Positions 44,819-52,927 are shown, counted from the stretch's first letter. The stretch is 64,000 nt of DNA from Phreatobacter cathodiphilus (GCF_003008515.1 NZ_CP027668.1:372001-436000); one strand, 5' to 3'. A program made the numbers and translations. Notes: generated by a model not told the origin, from the letters alone.

Positions 44819-45337
44819 TCACGCCCCGCCCTCCATCCGCGCCGCCGTGGCGCGGGCGACGGAGGCCTTGGTCTTGGCCAGCAGCCCCATCAAGAGTTCG
44901 CGCTCCGTCGGGTCGACGTCGGCGAGGAGCTCGCGCACCCAGGCACCGTGCTCGCGCGCCATGCGGGCGAAGTCCTGATGGCCTTTCTCGGTCATGACGA
45001 TGCGCTGGGCGCGCCCGTCCAGCGCGTCGCGCCGCTTCTCCACATAGCCCTGCTCGGCGATGCGCGCGACGAGACCGGTGACGTTGCCGTTGGTCACCAT
45101 CATCCGGCGGGAGATGTCGCCGAGCGTCATGCCCTCCGGCGACTTGTCGAGCTGGGCCAGCAGGTCGAAGCGCGGCAGGGTGATCTGGAAGCGCTCGGCG
45201 AGGCGGCGGCGGATCTCCCGCTCGATCATGGTCGTGCAGGTCAGGAGCCGCAGCCAGAGGCGCAGCTCCGGCCGGGTGTCGCCCGACTGGTGGGCGAGGC
45301 GCGTCTCGGCGTCGATGGCGAGGTCGGGCCTGCTCAT
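44819..45337 (-). CDS. MarR-family regulator inside the liv operon
   Basis: 172 residues. Winged helix: LRLLTCTTMIEREIRRRLAE, LPRFDLLAQLDKSPEGMTLG, recognition region ISRRMMVTNGNVTGLVARIA, and wing RRDALDGRAQRIVMTEKGHQ. MarR proteins of aryl-CoA pathways are usually repressors released by a CoA thioester or acid. The start overlaps the livG stop in an ATGA, so it is translated with the transporter. It is the best candidate to bind the three AT-rich palindromes at 37154, 37209 and 49469, which would make it autoregulated. Confidence 0.9.
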   Translation of the reverse strand: MSRPDLAIDAETRLAHQSGDTRPELRLWLRLLTCTTMIEREIRRRLAERFQITLPRFDLLAQLDKSPEGMTLGDISRRMMVTNGNVTGLVARIAEQGYVEKRRDALDGRAQRIVMTEKGHQDFARMAREHGAWVRELLADVDPTERELLMGLLAKTKASVARATAARMEGGA

Positions 45338-46089
45338 GCGAACTCCTCCTCGCCGAGATAGGCCTCGCGCACGGCGGGTTCGGCGCGCACCTGTTCGGGG
45401 CTGCCGGAGGCGATGACGCGGCCGTAGACGAGGACGGAGATGCGGTCGGCGAGGCGGAACACCGCGTGCATGTCGTGCTCGACCAGCACCATGGGATAGC
45501 GCCCTTTGAGCGCCATCAGCAGGTCGACCATGCGCTCGGTCTCCTCCCGGCCCATGCCGGCCATGGGCTCGTCGAGCAGGAGGAGCTTCGGCTCGGACAC
45601 CAGCGCCATCGCGATTTCGAGCTGGCGCTTCTCGCCGTGACTGAGGCTGGCGGCGAGCGTCCCGGCACGCGGCGCGAGGCCCACCTGCGCCAGCGCCGCC
45701 ATGGCGGTGTCGTTGAGCCGCCGTTCGGCGCCCGCGGAGCGGAAGAAGCGGAACGAGGAGCCGTCATGGGCCTGCGCCGCCGTCGCGACGTTCTCCAGCA
45801 CGGAAAAGCCCGGCAGCACCTGGGTGATCTGGAACGAGCGGGTGAGGCCGCGCAGCGCGCGGGCGTGGACGGGCAGGGCGGTGACGTCCTCGCCGGCGAA
45901 GGTGACGGTTCCGGCATCCAGCGCCACCTCGCCGGTGATCTCGGAGATCAGCGTCGTCTTGCCGGCACCGTTCGGGCCGATGATGGCATGCAGTTCGCCC
46001 GGCGCGATCTCCAGCGTCACGCCGTCCGTCACCTTCAGCGCGCCGTAGCTCTTGTGCAGGTTCGAGAGTGCGAGAATGGGCGCGGTCAT
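45334..46089 (-). CDS. livG: Branched-chain/aryl acid ABC transporter ATPase LivG
   Basis: 251 residues from ATG 46089, one ABC cassette: Walker A AIIGPNGAGKTTLISEITGE, the LivG-specific RGLTRSFQITQVLPGFSVLE, signature SLSHGEKRQLEIAMALVSEP, Walker B LLLLDEPMAGMG, and the C-terminal EHDMHAVFRLADRISVL. The start overlaps the livM stop (ATGA). The 907-codon open frame continuing upstream in the same frame is a shadow of livM and livH. Confidence 0.95.
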   Translation of the reverse strand: MTAPILALSNLHKSYGALKVTDGVTLEIAPGELHAIIGPNGAGKTTLISEITGEVALDAGTVTFAGEDVTALPVHARALRGLTRSFQITQVLPGFSVLENVATAAQAHDGSSFRFFRSAGAERRLNDTAMAALAQVGLAPRAGTLAASLSHGEKRQLEIAMALVSEPKLLLLDEPMAGMGREETERMVDLLMALKGRYPMVLVEHDMHAVFRLADRISVLVYGRVIASGSPEQVRAEPAVREAYLGEEEFA

Positions 46090-47057
46090 TTGCCACCTCC
46101 CCGCTCCAGCAGCTTGACGACGCCGCCGCGCGCGAAGATGGCGACGAGGATGACCATCGGCCCGAAGATCACCTTCCAGTGCTGGGTCAGCGCCGCCAGC
46201 CATTCCTCCACCAGCGTCACGCCGATGCCGCCGATGATCGGGCCGATCAGCGTGCCCATGCCGCCGAGCACCACCATGGCGATGAACTCGCCCGAGCGTT
46301 GCCAGGTCATGTAGGCCGGGGCGACGAACATCCCGAGATTGGCGAAGAGCGCGCCCGACAGCGCGCAGACCGCGCCGGCGATGACATAGGCGGCGAGCCG
46401 GTAGCGGAACGGGTCGAAGCCGAGCGCCCGCATGCGCCGCTCGTTCTCCTTCGCGCCCCGCAGCACCCGGCCGAAGCGCGAGCCGACGATGGCCTTCAGC
46501 AGGAGGAAGCAGAGCACCAGCGTTCCCAGCACCACGAAGTAGAAGGCGGTGTCGTTGGCGAGGATGCGGGTGCCGAAGACCTCGGAGCGGTGGAACATGC
46601 GAAGGCCGTCGTCGCCGCCATAGGCCGAGAGGCTCGTCGCGGTGAAATAGGCCATCTGCCCGAAGGCGAGCGTGATCATGATGAAATAGACGCCGCGGGT
46701 CTTCAGCGAGATGGCGCCGGTGACGAGGGCGAAGAGCGCGCCCGCCAGGATCGCCACCGGGAAGGCGATGGAGGCGTCGACGATGTCGTGGGAGAACAGG
46801 ATCGCCACCGCATAGGCGCCGATGCCGAGGAAGGCGGCGTGGCCGAAGGAGACGAGCGCGCCGTAGCCGAGGATGAGGTCGAGCGACAGCGCGCCGATGG
46901 CCATGATCATGGCGCGGCTGACGAGCCCCAGGATGAAGCGCTCGGACCAGACGAAGGGCACCAGCGCCAGCAGCGCGAAGACCACGACCGGCAGCCAGAT
47001 GCGGCGCCAGAGCGGCGGTGTCGCGGGCAGGGCGGCGGGGGCGGGGGTTTCGGCCAT
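46086..47057 (-). CDS. livM: Branched-chain/aryl acid ABC transporter permease LivM
   Basis: 323 residues, eight or more membrane helices. LivM features: ALSLDLILGYGALVSFGHAA FLGIGAYAVA (the LxGYxGxxSxGHAAFxGxGAY motif), VYFIMITLAFGQMAYF, and the loop GAKENERRMRALGFDPFRYR that contacts the ATPase, then IAMVVLGGMGTLIGPIIGG. N-terminus is Pro/Ala-rich. Three bp after livH. Confidence 0.95.
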   Translation of the reverse strand: MAETPAPAALPATPPLWRRIWLPVVVFALLALVPFVWSERFILGLVSRAMIMAIGALSLDLILGYGALVSFGHAAFLGIGAYAVAILFSHDIVDASIAFPVAILAGALFALVTGAISLKTRGVYFIMITLAFGQMAYFTATSLSAYGGDDGLRMFHRSEVFGTRILANDTAFYFVVLGTLVLCFLLLKAIVGSRFGRVLRGAKENERRMRALGFDPFRYRLAAYVIAGAVCALSGALFANLGMFVAPAYMTWQRSGEFIAMVVLGGMGTLIGPIIGGIGVTLVEEWLAALTQHWKVIFGPMVILVAIFARGGVVKLLERGGGK

Positions 47058-47060
47058 GGC

Positions 47061-47984
47061 TCAGCCTTTGGCCGGGAAGAGGCCGGTCGGCCGGAAGAAC
47101 AGCACGGCGGCCATGAGGATGTAGATGGACATGGAGGCAATCGCCGGGCCGATGGTGCGCGCGTCCGAGGGCGAGAGGCCCGACAGGCGCAGCAGGTCGA
47201 CCGAGAAGGAGCGCAGCAGCGTGTCGACGAGGCCGACCAGCAGCGCGCCGACGAAGGCGCCGCGGATGGAGCCGATGCCGCCGATGACGATGACGACGAA
47301 GGCGAGGATGAGCAGGTTGTCGCCCATGCCCGGCTCCACCGAGAAGACCGGGGCGGCCATGCAGCCGGCGAAGCCCGCCAGCATGGCGCCGAAGCCGAAG
47401 ACGATCATGAACAGGCGGCGGATGTCGACGCCGAGCGCCGAGACCATCGGCGCGTTGGTGGCGCCGGCGCGGATCAGCATGCCGACCCGCGTCTTGGCGA
47501 CGACGAGGTAGAGCCCCAGCGCCACGGCGAGGCCCGAGCCGATGATGGCGAGGCGCCAGACCGGATAGAGCACGCCGTCGGCGATGCGGATCGTGCCCGA
47601 CAGCGAGGGCGGGATCGGCACCTGCAGCGGCGCGGCGCCCCAGACGATCTTCACGCCCTCGTTGAGGAACAGGATGAGGCCGAAGGTCGCCAGCACCTGT
47701 TCGAGGTGGTCGCGGTCGTAGAGGTGGCGCATCACCGCCACCTCGAGAACCAGGCCGCAGGCGAGCGCCGTGATCAGCGCGAGGGCGATGCCGATGAAGA
47801 AGCTGCCGGTCCAGGCGACGAACATGGCGGCGAGATAGGCTCCCAGCATGTACTGGACGCCATGGGCGAGGTTGATGAAGTCCATCACGCCGAAGACCAG
47901 GGTGAGGCCGGCGGCGATGAGGAACAGCAGCACGCCGAGCTGCAGCCCGTTCAGCGTCTGGATGATGAGGAGCGTGGAGGACAT
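47061..47984 (-). CDS. livH: Branched-chain/aryl acid ABC transporter permease LivH
   Basis: 307 residues, about eight membrane helices. LivH features: QTLNGLQLGVLLFLIAAGLT LVFGVMDFINLAHG, MLGAYLA, VGMLIRAGATNAPMVSALGV, and VIVIGGIGSIRGAFVGALLV. Forms the membrane channel with LivM. The gene follows livK after a 191-bp gap that contains a repeat pair, so expression of livHMGF relative to livK may be tuned there. Confidence 0.95.
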   Translation of the reverse strand: MSSTLLIIQTLNGLQLGVLLFLIAAGLTLVFGVMDFINLAHGVQYMLGAYLAAMFVAWTGSFFIGIALALITALACGLVLEVAVMRHLYDRDHLEQVLATFGLILFLNEGVKIVWGAAPLQVPIPPSLSGTIRIADGVLYPVWRLAIIGSGLAVALGLYLVVAKTRVGMLIRAGATNAPMVSALGVDIRRLFMIVFGFGAMLAGFAGCMAAPVFSVEPGMGDNLLILAFVVIVIGGIGSIRGAFVGALLVGLVDTLLRSFSVDLLRLSGLSPSDARTIGPAIASMSIYILMAAVLFFRPTGLFPAKG

Positions 47985-48000
47985 CGCAGGCCGATCGGAA

Positions 48001-48161
48001 ACCCTCTCCCCTCGTGGGAGAGGGTGGCGCCGAAGGCGCCGGGTGAGGGGCGGGCAACAGGATCCCGGCCGCGGACGCGGGGGCGATGGGTGTCGGTGAG
48101 GACCAGTCGGCCCCTCACCCGGCAGCTGACGCTGCCACCCTCTCCCACGAGGGGAGAGGGT
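48001..48161. repeat. Paired inverted repeat, family 2, inside the liv operon
   Basis: Arms 48001-48051 (CCCTCTCCCCTCGTGGGAGAGGG stem, then GGCGCCGAAGGCGCC) and 48111-48161 (inverted). It lies between livK and livH; comparable intergenic hairpins often stabilise the upstream binding-protein mRNA while reducing downstream expression. Confidence 0.82.
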
Positions 48162-48175
48162 GATCGCGTGTCACC

Positions 48176-49348
48176 TCACCAGCGCATCTGGCACTGGGCG
48201 GCGTAGACGTCCGTGTAGTTCTCGAAGATGCGGTCCACGATCTCCGTCTGGAACTTGCCGTCCGGGCGCTTGGCGGCGCGCACCGTGTAGAAGTCCTGGA
48301 TGGGATAGTGGTTGTTGGCGAAGCGGAAGCGGCCGCGCAGCGAGGTGAAGTCGGCCTTGCGCAGGGCGGTGCGGACTGCGGCGCGGTCCGACAGGTTGCC
48401 GCCGGTGGCGACCACCGCGCTGTTGATCAGCATGGCGGCGTCATAGGCCTGCATGGCGTAGGAGCCGGGCACCGAGCCGAAGGCCGCTTCGTAATCCGCG
48501 ACGAACTTCTTGTTCTGCGGATTGTCCATGTTGGGCGCCCAGGTCATGCCGGCGAGCATGCCGATGGCGGCGTCCTGCTGGGCCGGCAGCGTCGACTCGT
48601 CGACGGTGAAGGCGGAGAGGAAGGGCACCCGCTGGGTGAGGCCGGCCTGCCCGTACTGGCGGACGAGGTTCACGCCCATGCCGCCGGGCATGAAGGTGAA
48701 GAGGCCGTCGGCGCCCGAGGAGCCGATGCGGGCGAGCTCGGAGGAGAAGTCGAGCGTGTTCAGCGGGACATAGACCTCGTCGACGATCTCGCCGCGGAAA
48801 TGGCGCTTGAACCCGGCCATGGCGTCGCGGCCGGCCTGATAGTTGGGGGTCAGCAGGAACACCTTCTTCATGTTCTGCCGCTGGGCATAGGCGCCGAGCA
48901 CCTCGTGCACCTGGTCGTTCTGGTAGGAGGTGACGAAGAAGTTCTCGTGGCAGCCGCGGCCGGCATAGCTCGACGGGCCGGCATTGGCGCTGATCAGGAA
49001 GGTGCGCTGCGAATTGACCACCGGCGCGTGGATCGCCTGCAGGATGTTGGAGAAGATCGGGCCGACGACGAAGTCGACGCGGTCACGGTCGATGAGGGCC
49101 TGGACGCGCTGCACGGCGACGTCCGGCTTCAGCTCGTCGTCGACGACGATGACCTGGACCTCGCGTCCGCCCATGCGGCCGCCGAGCTGGCGGACGGCGA
49201 GCTGGAGGCCGTCGCGCGCCTGCTGACCGAGGACGGCAGCAGGGCCGGATAGCGTCTGGATCACGCCGATGCGGATCGGCTCCTGGGCCTGGGCGGGACC
49301 GGCGAGCATCGCTGCCCCCAGCGCCAGAGAGAGAAGGATGCGCTTCAT
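48176..49348 (-). CDS. Periplasmic binding protein of the Liv-type importer
   Basis: 390 residues from ATG 49348 with signal peptide MKRILLSLALGAAMLAGPAQ AQ. Type I periplasmic binding fold: IRIGVIQTLSGPAAVLGQQA RDGLQLAVRQLGG, VIVVDDELKPDVAVQRVQAL, and NYQAGRDAMAGFKRHFRGEI. Such LivK-like proteins also bind aromatic acids and amides. It has a mature-protein Cys (GRGCHENFFV). First gene of the minus-strand operon livK-H-M-G-marR-F-PLP enzyme-RidA. Operator C lies about 120 bp upstream. Confidence 0.92.
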   Translation of the reverse strand: MKRILLSLALGAAMLAGPAQAQEPIRIGVIQTLSGPAAVLGQQARDGLQLAVRQLGGRMGGREVQVIVVDDELKPDVAVQRVQALIDRDRVDFVVGPIFSNILQAIHAPVVNSQRTFLISANAGPSSYAGRGCHENFFVTSYQNDQVHEVLGAYAQRQNMKKVFLLTPNYQAGRDAMAGFKRHFRGEIVDEVYVPLNTLDFSSELARIGSSGADGLFTFMPGGMGVNLVRQYGQAGLTQRVPFLSAFTVDESTLPAQQDAAIGMLAGMTWAPNMDNPQNKKFVADYEAAFGSVPGSYAMQAYDAAMLINSAVVATGGNLSDRAAVRTALRKADFTSLRGRFRFANNHYPIQDFYTVRAAKRPDGKFQTEIVDRIFENYTDVYAAQCQMRW

Positions 49349-49468
49349 CGAAAACCTCCCACCCCGAGCCTTGCTCGGGTCGAAGACCGCTCCCGGGCTT
49401 GTCCGTGGTCGCGGCCAATGCGAAGGCATTATCGCCGTGGAATTTTCGCGAACAACCCCACCCGCCAA

Positions 49469-49492
49469 AAATATTTTAAGTGTAAAATAATT
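49469..49492. promoter_or_regulatory. AT-rich palindrome, candidate MarR operator (site C)
   Basis: Left half AAATATTTTAAG, right half TGTAAAATAATT; the left half is the exact consensus of sites A and B. It lies in the 159-bp divergent gap between the liv operon and tag, 15 bp before the tag start codon and 120 bp before livK. Confidence 0.65.
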
Positions 49493-49507
49493 CGGCAGGA
49501 GACCCGA

Positions 49508-50104
49508 ATGTTGCTCACCGATCATGCAGACGGCAAGCCGCGGTGCTGGTGGCCCGGCTATGATCCGCTCTACGTCGCCTATCACGACACCGACTGGGGC
49601 GTGCCGGAGCGCGACGACCGCGCCCTGTTCGAGAAGCTCATCCTCGACGGCTTCCAGGCGGGGCTCTCCTGGATCACCATCCTGCGCAAGCGCGAGCATT
49701 TCCGGAAGGTCTTCGACGGCTTCCGGCCGGACGTCGTCTCAGGCTACGGGCCGGAGAAGGTGGCGGCGCTGCTGGAGGACCCCGGCATCATCCGCAACCG
49801 CGCCAAGATCGTCGGCACGGTGAAGGCCGCCGGCATCTACTGCGACATGATGGGCCGTGGCGAGGGCTTTTCCGACTATCTCTGGAAGTTCGTCGACGGG
49901 CGGCCGCTGCAGCCGGATTTCCGCGACCGCAGCCAGGTGCCGACCGAGACCGAGGTGGCACAGAAACTGTCGAAGGACCTGAAGGCGAGAGGCTTCTCCT
50001 TCGTCGGCCCCACCATCGTCTACGCCTTCATGCAGGCGGTCGGCATGACCAACGACCACATGGTCGGCTGCTTCCGCCACGAGGAGATGAAGGCGCTGGG
50101 GTGA
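49508..50104 (+). CDS. tag: DNA-3-methyladenine glycosylase I
   Basis: 198 residues from ATG 49508 (GCAGGAGACC upstream). Removes 3-methyladenine from DNA in base-excision repair. Tag hallmarks: RCWWPGYDPLYVAYHDTDWG VPERDDRALFEKL, LDGFQAGLSWITILRKREHF, and GFSFVGPTIVYAFMQAVGMT NDHMVGCFRH. The Cys/His zinc-site residues (C near 13, H near 27, late H and C) are present. Operator C sits directly upstream, although this repair enzyme has no evident link to aryl-acid catabolism. Confidence 0.94.
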   Translation: MLLTDHADGKPRCWWPGYDPLYVAYHDTDWGVPERDDRALFEKLILDGFQAGLSWITILRKREHFRKVFDGFRPDVVSGYGPEKVAALLEDPGIIRNRAKIVGTVKAAGIYCDMMGRGEGFSDYLWKFVDGRPLQPDFRDRSQVPTETEVAQKLSKDLKARGFSFVGPTIVYAFMQAVGMTNDHMVGCFRHEEMKALG

Positions 50105-50127
50105 GGTGGGGCGACCTGCAGGGACGA

Positions 50128-50320
50128 AGTGCGTCCTTCGAGGCTCGCCGCCGGACGATGCCGACGCATCGCCGGCAGCTCACACCTCAGGATGAGGAAG
50201 GGGGAGAACTGCACCGCGGATGAGGTGGAGTGCGCCCGTCACACCGCCTTCGGTCCGGATGTCGGTCACAAACGCCCTCATCCTGAGGTGCGAGCGGCAG
50301 CGAGCCTCGAAGGACGCACT
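50128..50320. repeat. Paired inverted repeat, family 1
   Basis: Unit 50128-50197 and inverted unit 50276-50320 follow the tag gene. Together with the family 3 pair at 50369 it fills the 403-bp gap up to the DUF1624 gene; nothing else is seen in this gap. Confidence 0.85.
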
Positions 50321-50368
50321 GGGGTCGTGCAGGGCGTCCTGTGACAAAAGTCGCTCACGAACCACCAC

Positions 50369-50460
50369 CGTCATGCCCGGGCTTGTCCCGGGATCCACGA
50401 ATTCCCTTCCCGCTCCGGTGTTCAAGTCGTGGATGCCCGGGCCGAGCCCGGGCATGACGG
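50369..50460. repeat. Paired inverted repeat, family 3 (CGTCATGCCCGGGC)
   Basis: Arms 50369-50400 (CGTCATGCCCGGGCTTGTCC then CGGGATCCACGA) and 50427-50460 (TCGTGGATGCCCGGGCCGAG then CCCGGGCATGACG). A GGATCCCC / GGGGATGACG relative of this family is also visible at 28551-28600. Confidence 0.85.
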
Positions 50461-50507
50461 AAGGGGCGGTGTCCTTCCATCCTGATGACGCGCAGCTCCC
50501 GCCCGCC

Positions 50508-51518
50508 TCATTCTCCCCGCGTGCAGATCCGCGCGATGTCGCCGACGCGGGCGCGCTCGGTCGTGCTCATCTGCCCCGACAGCGCCTGGCCCCAGAGGTT
50601 GTCGCGCTTCAGCCGGTCCGCCGTGCATTCGCAGGCCTCGCGGCAGAGATCGGCCTCCTGGCCGTTGCTGACGCAGGTGCGCATGCAGGCTTCCACGAAG
50701 GGCCGCGTCTGCGCGTCGCCGGCGGCCGGCCCACGATGCACTGACGCCGGGAAGAGCCAGATCCAGGCGGAGATGAGGGCGATGAACAGTGGTTGGTGGA
50801 CGAGATAGATCGGCAGCGAATGCCGCCCCATGGTCGTGAGGAGCCGCCCCGCGCCGCCCTCGGCGCGAACCGCGGCGAGCCGCTCCTCACCGACGAACGA
50901 CAGCAGCGCCCGTGCCGCGACGATCCCCGCCAGCACGCAGCCGAACCAGGGGAACAGCGGCACGAAATCGCCGGAGCGGATGGGGCGGTCGGAGAGGCCG
51001 AGCCAGAGAAGGAGATCGGCGTCGAGGACGGGATGGGCGACGAGGGCCGGCAGGGCGAAGGCGGTGATGGCGCCGCCCGCCACCGCCAGGCTCGGCAGCA
51101 TCAGGAAGGGCAGGGCGAGCACGCTCGCTACCGCGATGTGGTGGAGAATGCCGAAGAACACATAGGCGTCGGGCATGAAGAGATAGGTGCCGACCGTCAC
51201 CAGCGCCGCCGCGCCGGCCACCAGGGCGAGCCGCCGCAGGTAGGCGGCCCGGTCGAAGCCGTCGCGCGTCGCCAGCACCAGGCTCGCTCCCACCAGTGCC
51301 AGGAACGAGCCGGCGATGAGATGGGCGAACCAGCGCCAGCCCGCATGGGCGACGATGTCGGTGGCGATCAGACGGAAGAAGGAGAGGTCCCAGGCGAAAT
51401 GATAGACGAACATCGCGACCAGCGCCGCGCCGCGGGCGATGTCGGCGAGCGCGATGCGCGGGCGGCGCGGGGTGTCGGCGGGGCGCGGCGGCAGGCTTGC
51501 CGTGTCGGCGGGGGTCAT
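50508..51518 (-). CDS. DUF1624 / heparan-alpha-glucosaminide acetyltransferase-like membrane protein
   Basis: 336 residues. The first 250 are a polytopic membrane domain with the DUF1624 opening RIALADIARGAALVAMFVYH FAWDLSFF, then GASLVLATRDGFDRAAYLRR, GILHHIAVASVLALPF, and GRHSLPIYLVHQPLFIALIS. The His pair in YHFAWDL and ILHHIAV fits an acyl-transfer mechanism across the membrane. The C-terminal 75 residues are a soluble, cysteine-rich tail (ACMRTCVSNGQ, LCREACECTADRL, RICTRGE) with seven cysteines, an extra domain not typical for the family. Confidence 0.87.
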   Translation of the reverse strand: MTPADTASLPPRPADTPRRPRIALADIARGAALVAMFVYHFAWDLSFFRLIATDIVAHAGWRWFAHLIAGSFLALVGASLVLATRDGFDRAAYLRRLALVAGAAALVTVGTYLFMPDAYVFFGILHHIAVASVLALPFLMLPSLAVAGGAITAFALPALVAHPVLDADLLLWLGLSDRPIRSGDFVPLFPWFGCVLAGIVAARALLSFVGEERLAAVRAEGGAGRLLTTMGRHSLPIYLVHQPLFIALISAWIWLFPASVHRGPAAGDAQTRPFVEACMRTCVSNGQEADLCREACECTADRLKRDNLWGQALSGQMSTTERARVGDIARICTRGE

Positions 51519-51676
51519 GCGGCATCCTCACGCGAGCTCCGCGCCGGCGCGCGAGCGGGGTGAACCCGGTTATCCGCTCCGCGTTCCCCCGTCCACCGGC
51601 ACGTCGTTCCCGCTCGCGCCACGCTGCTGCCAAAACCCGGCTTGCCCGCGCCGGGCGAAGCGGGCAGGAAGGGCCC

Positions 51677-52300
51677 ATGGCCACCCGCTCCCCGTCCCCC
51701 CGCCAGCGCCCGGCGCGCGCCTGGCAACGCATGCTCTCCGGCAGACGGCTCGACCTGCTCGACCCTTCGCCCCTCGACGTCGAGATCGAGGACATCGCCC
51801 ACGGCCTCGCCCGCGTCGCCCGCTGGAACGGCCAGACCACGGGCCCTCACGTCTTCTCCGTGGCGCAGCACTGCCTGCTGGTGGAGGAGATCGCGGCGCG
51901 GATGCAGCCTGGCCTCGAGGCGCGCTGGCGGCTTGCCGTGCTGCTGCACGACGCGCCCGAATATGTCATCGGCGACATGATCTCGCCCTTCAAGGCGGTG
52001 ATCGGCGGCGACTACAAGACGGTCGAGGCCCGGCTGATGGGCGCCATCCACATCCGCTTCGGCCTGCCGGCGGCGGCCCCGGCCGAGATCGCCACCCTCA
52101 CCAAGAAGGCCGACCACGTCGCCGCCTTTCTCGAGGCGACCCAGCTCGCCGGCTTCGGCCACGACGAGGCCACCGGCATCTTCGGCGCCCCTACCGGCGT
52201 CTTCGGCGGCGAGCGGGGCGTGCCGCCCGTGCTGGTGCCGATGGATTCCGACAGCGCCAAGGCGGCCTATCTCGCCCGCTTCGCCGCACTCGCGGCCTGA
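51677..52300 (+). CDS. HD-domain nucleotidase/phosphohydrolase (YfbR-like)
   Basis: 207 residues from ATG 51677. HD superfamily metal site: His in PHVFSVAQHCLLVEE, H91-D92 in VLLHDAPEYVIGDMISPFKA, and a later Asp in KKADHVAAFLEATQ. The sequence GDMISPFK after the HD is typical of the phosphohydrolase group related to 5'-deoxynucleotidase YfbR. It probably hydrolyses a nucleoside phosphate. The N-terminus (first 20 residues) is basic. About 60 extra codons upstream in the open frame are non-coding in character. Confidence 0.88.
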   Translation: MATRSPSPRQRPARAWQRMLSGRRLDLLDPSPLDVEIEDIAHGLARVARWNGQTTGPHVFSVAQHCLLVEEIAARMQPGLEARWRLAVLLHDAPEYVIGDMISPFKAVIGGDYKTVEARLMGAIHIRFGLPAAAPAEIATLTKKADHVAAFLEATQLAGFGHDEATGIFGAPTGVFGGERGVPPVLVPMDSDSAKAAYLARFAALAA

Positions 52301-52402
52301 GCGCCGGCCGGCATTGCCGGCCCGTGCGATCTGCCGCATCGTTCCGTCATCGATCCCGCGCTATCAGGCGGAAAGCCATGCGGGCACCAGGAGGACAGGG
52401 TC

Positions 52403-52927
52403 ATGGAGGTTCACGTCTGTTCGCTGTCCAGGCTCGCCGCGACGGTCGAATCGACCGGCGCGCGCCATGTCGTCACGCTGATCAACCAGGGCACGGCCGT
52501 CGAGCGGCCGGCGACGGTCGCGGTGGACGACCACCTCTTCCTCGGCATGAACGACATCGTCGCGCCGATGGACGGCTACATCGTGCCCGCCGACGCCCAT
52601 GTGGAGCGCCTGCTCGGCTTCGTCGACGGCTGGTGGAGCAGCCACAGCGCGCGGAGCCCGCTCGTCGTCCATTGCTGGGCCGGGATCAGCCGCTCCACCG
52701 CCGCCGCCTACATCACCGCCTGCGCGATCAATCCGGCCGAGGACGAAGAGGCGCTTGCCGGCGAACTCCGGCGGCTCAGCCCCAGCGCCACGCCCAACCT
52801 GCGCCTCGTCACCATCGCCGATCGCATGCTCGGCCGCGACGGCCGCATGGTCTCGGCCATCGAGCGCATCGGCCGCGGCCGCGACGCTTTCGAGGGCGAA
52901 CCCTTCGCGCTCCGGCTCGGCCGCTGA
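52403..52927 (+). CDS. Tyrosine phosphatase-like protein
   Basis: 174 residues from ATG 52403 with AGGAGGACAGG before it. Contains an intact PTP loop, VVHCWAGISRSTAAAYITAC, with nucleophile C91 and R97 (Cys-x5-Arg). A possible general acid is in DDHLFLGMNDI. This compact form is widespread in alphaproteobacteria; substrates are unknown. It is in the same direction as the HD hydrolase gene, 102 bp away. Confidence 0.88.
   Translation: MEVHVCSLSRLAATVESTGARHVVTLINQGTAVERPATVAVDDHLFLGMNDIVAPMDGYIVPADAHVERLLGFVDGWWSSHSARSPLVVHCWAGISRSTAAAYITACAINPAEDEEALAGELRRLSPSATPNLRLVTIADRMLGRDGRMVSAIERIGRGRDAFEGEPFALRLGR

Noticed and set aside
45334-48057. 907-codon open frame on the minus strand covering livG and the livM/livH region
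   Set aside because: Only its last 251 codons are livG. The rest is Arg/Pro/His-rich shadow of livM and livH, which are clear membrane proteins in other frames.
46068-48206. 712-codon plus-strand frame opposite the liv permeases
   Set aside because: Composition is Asp/Glu/Arg/His/Gln-rich as expected for the antisense of GC-rich membrane genes; no domain is visible.
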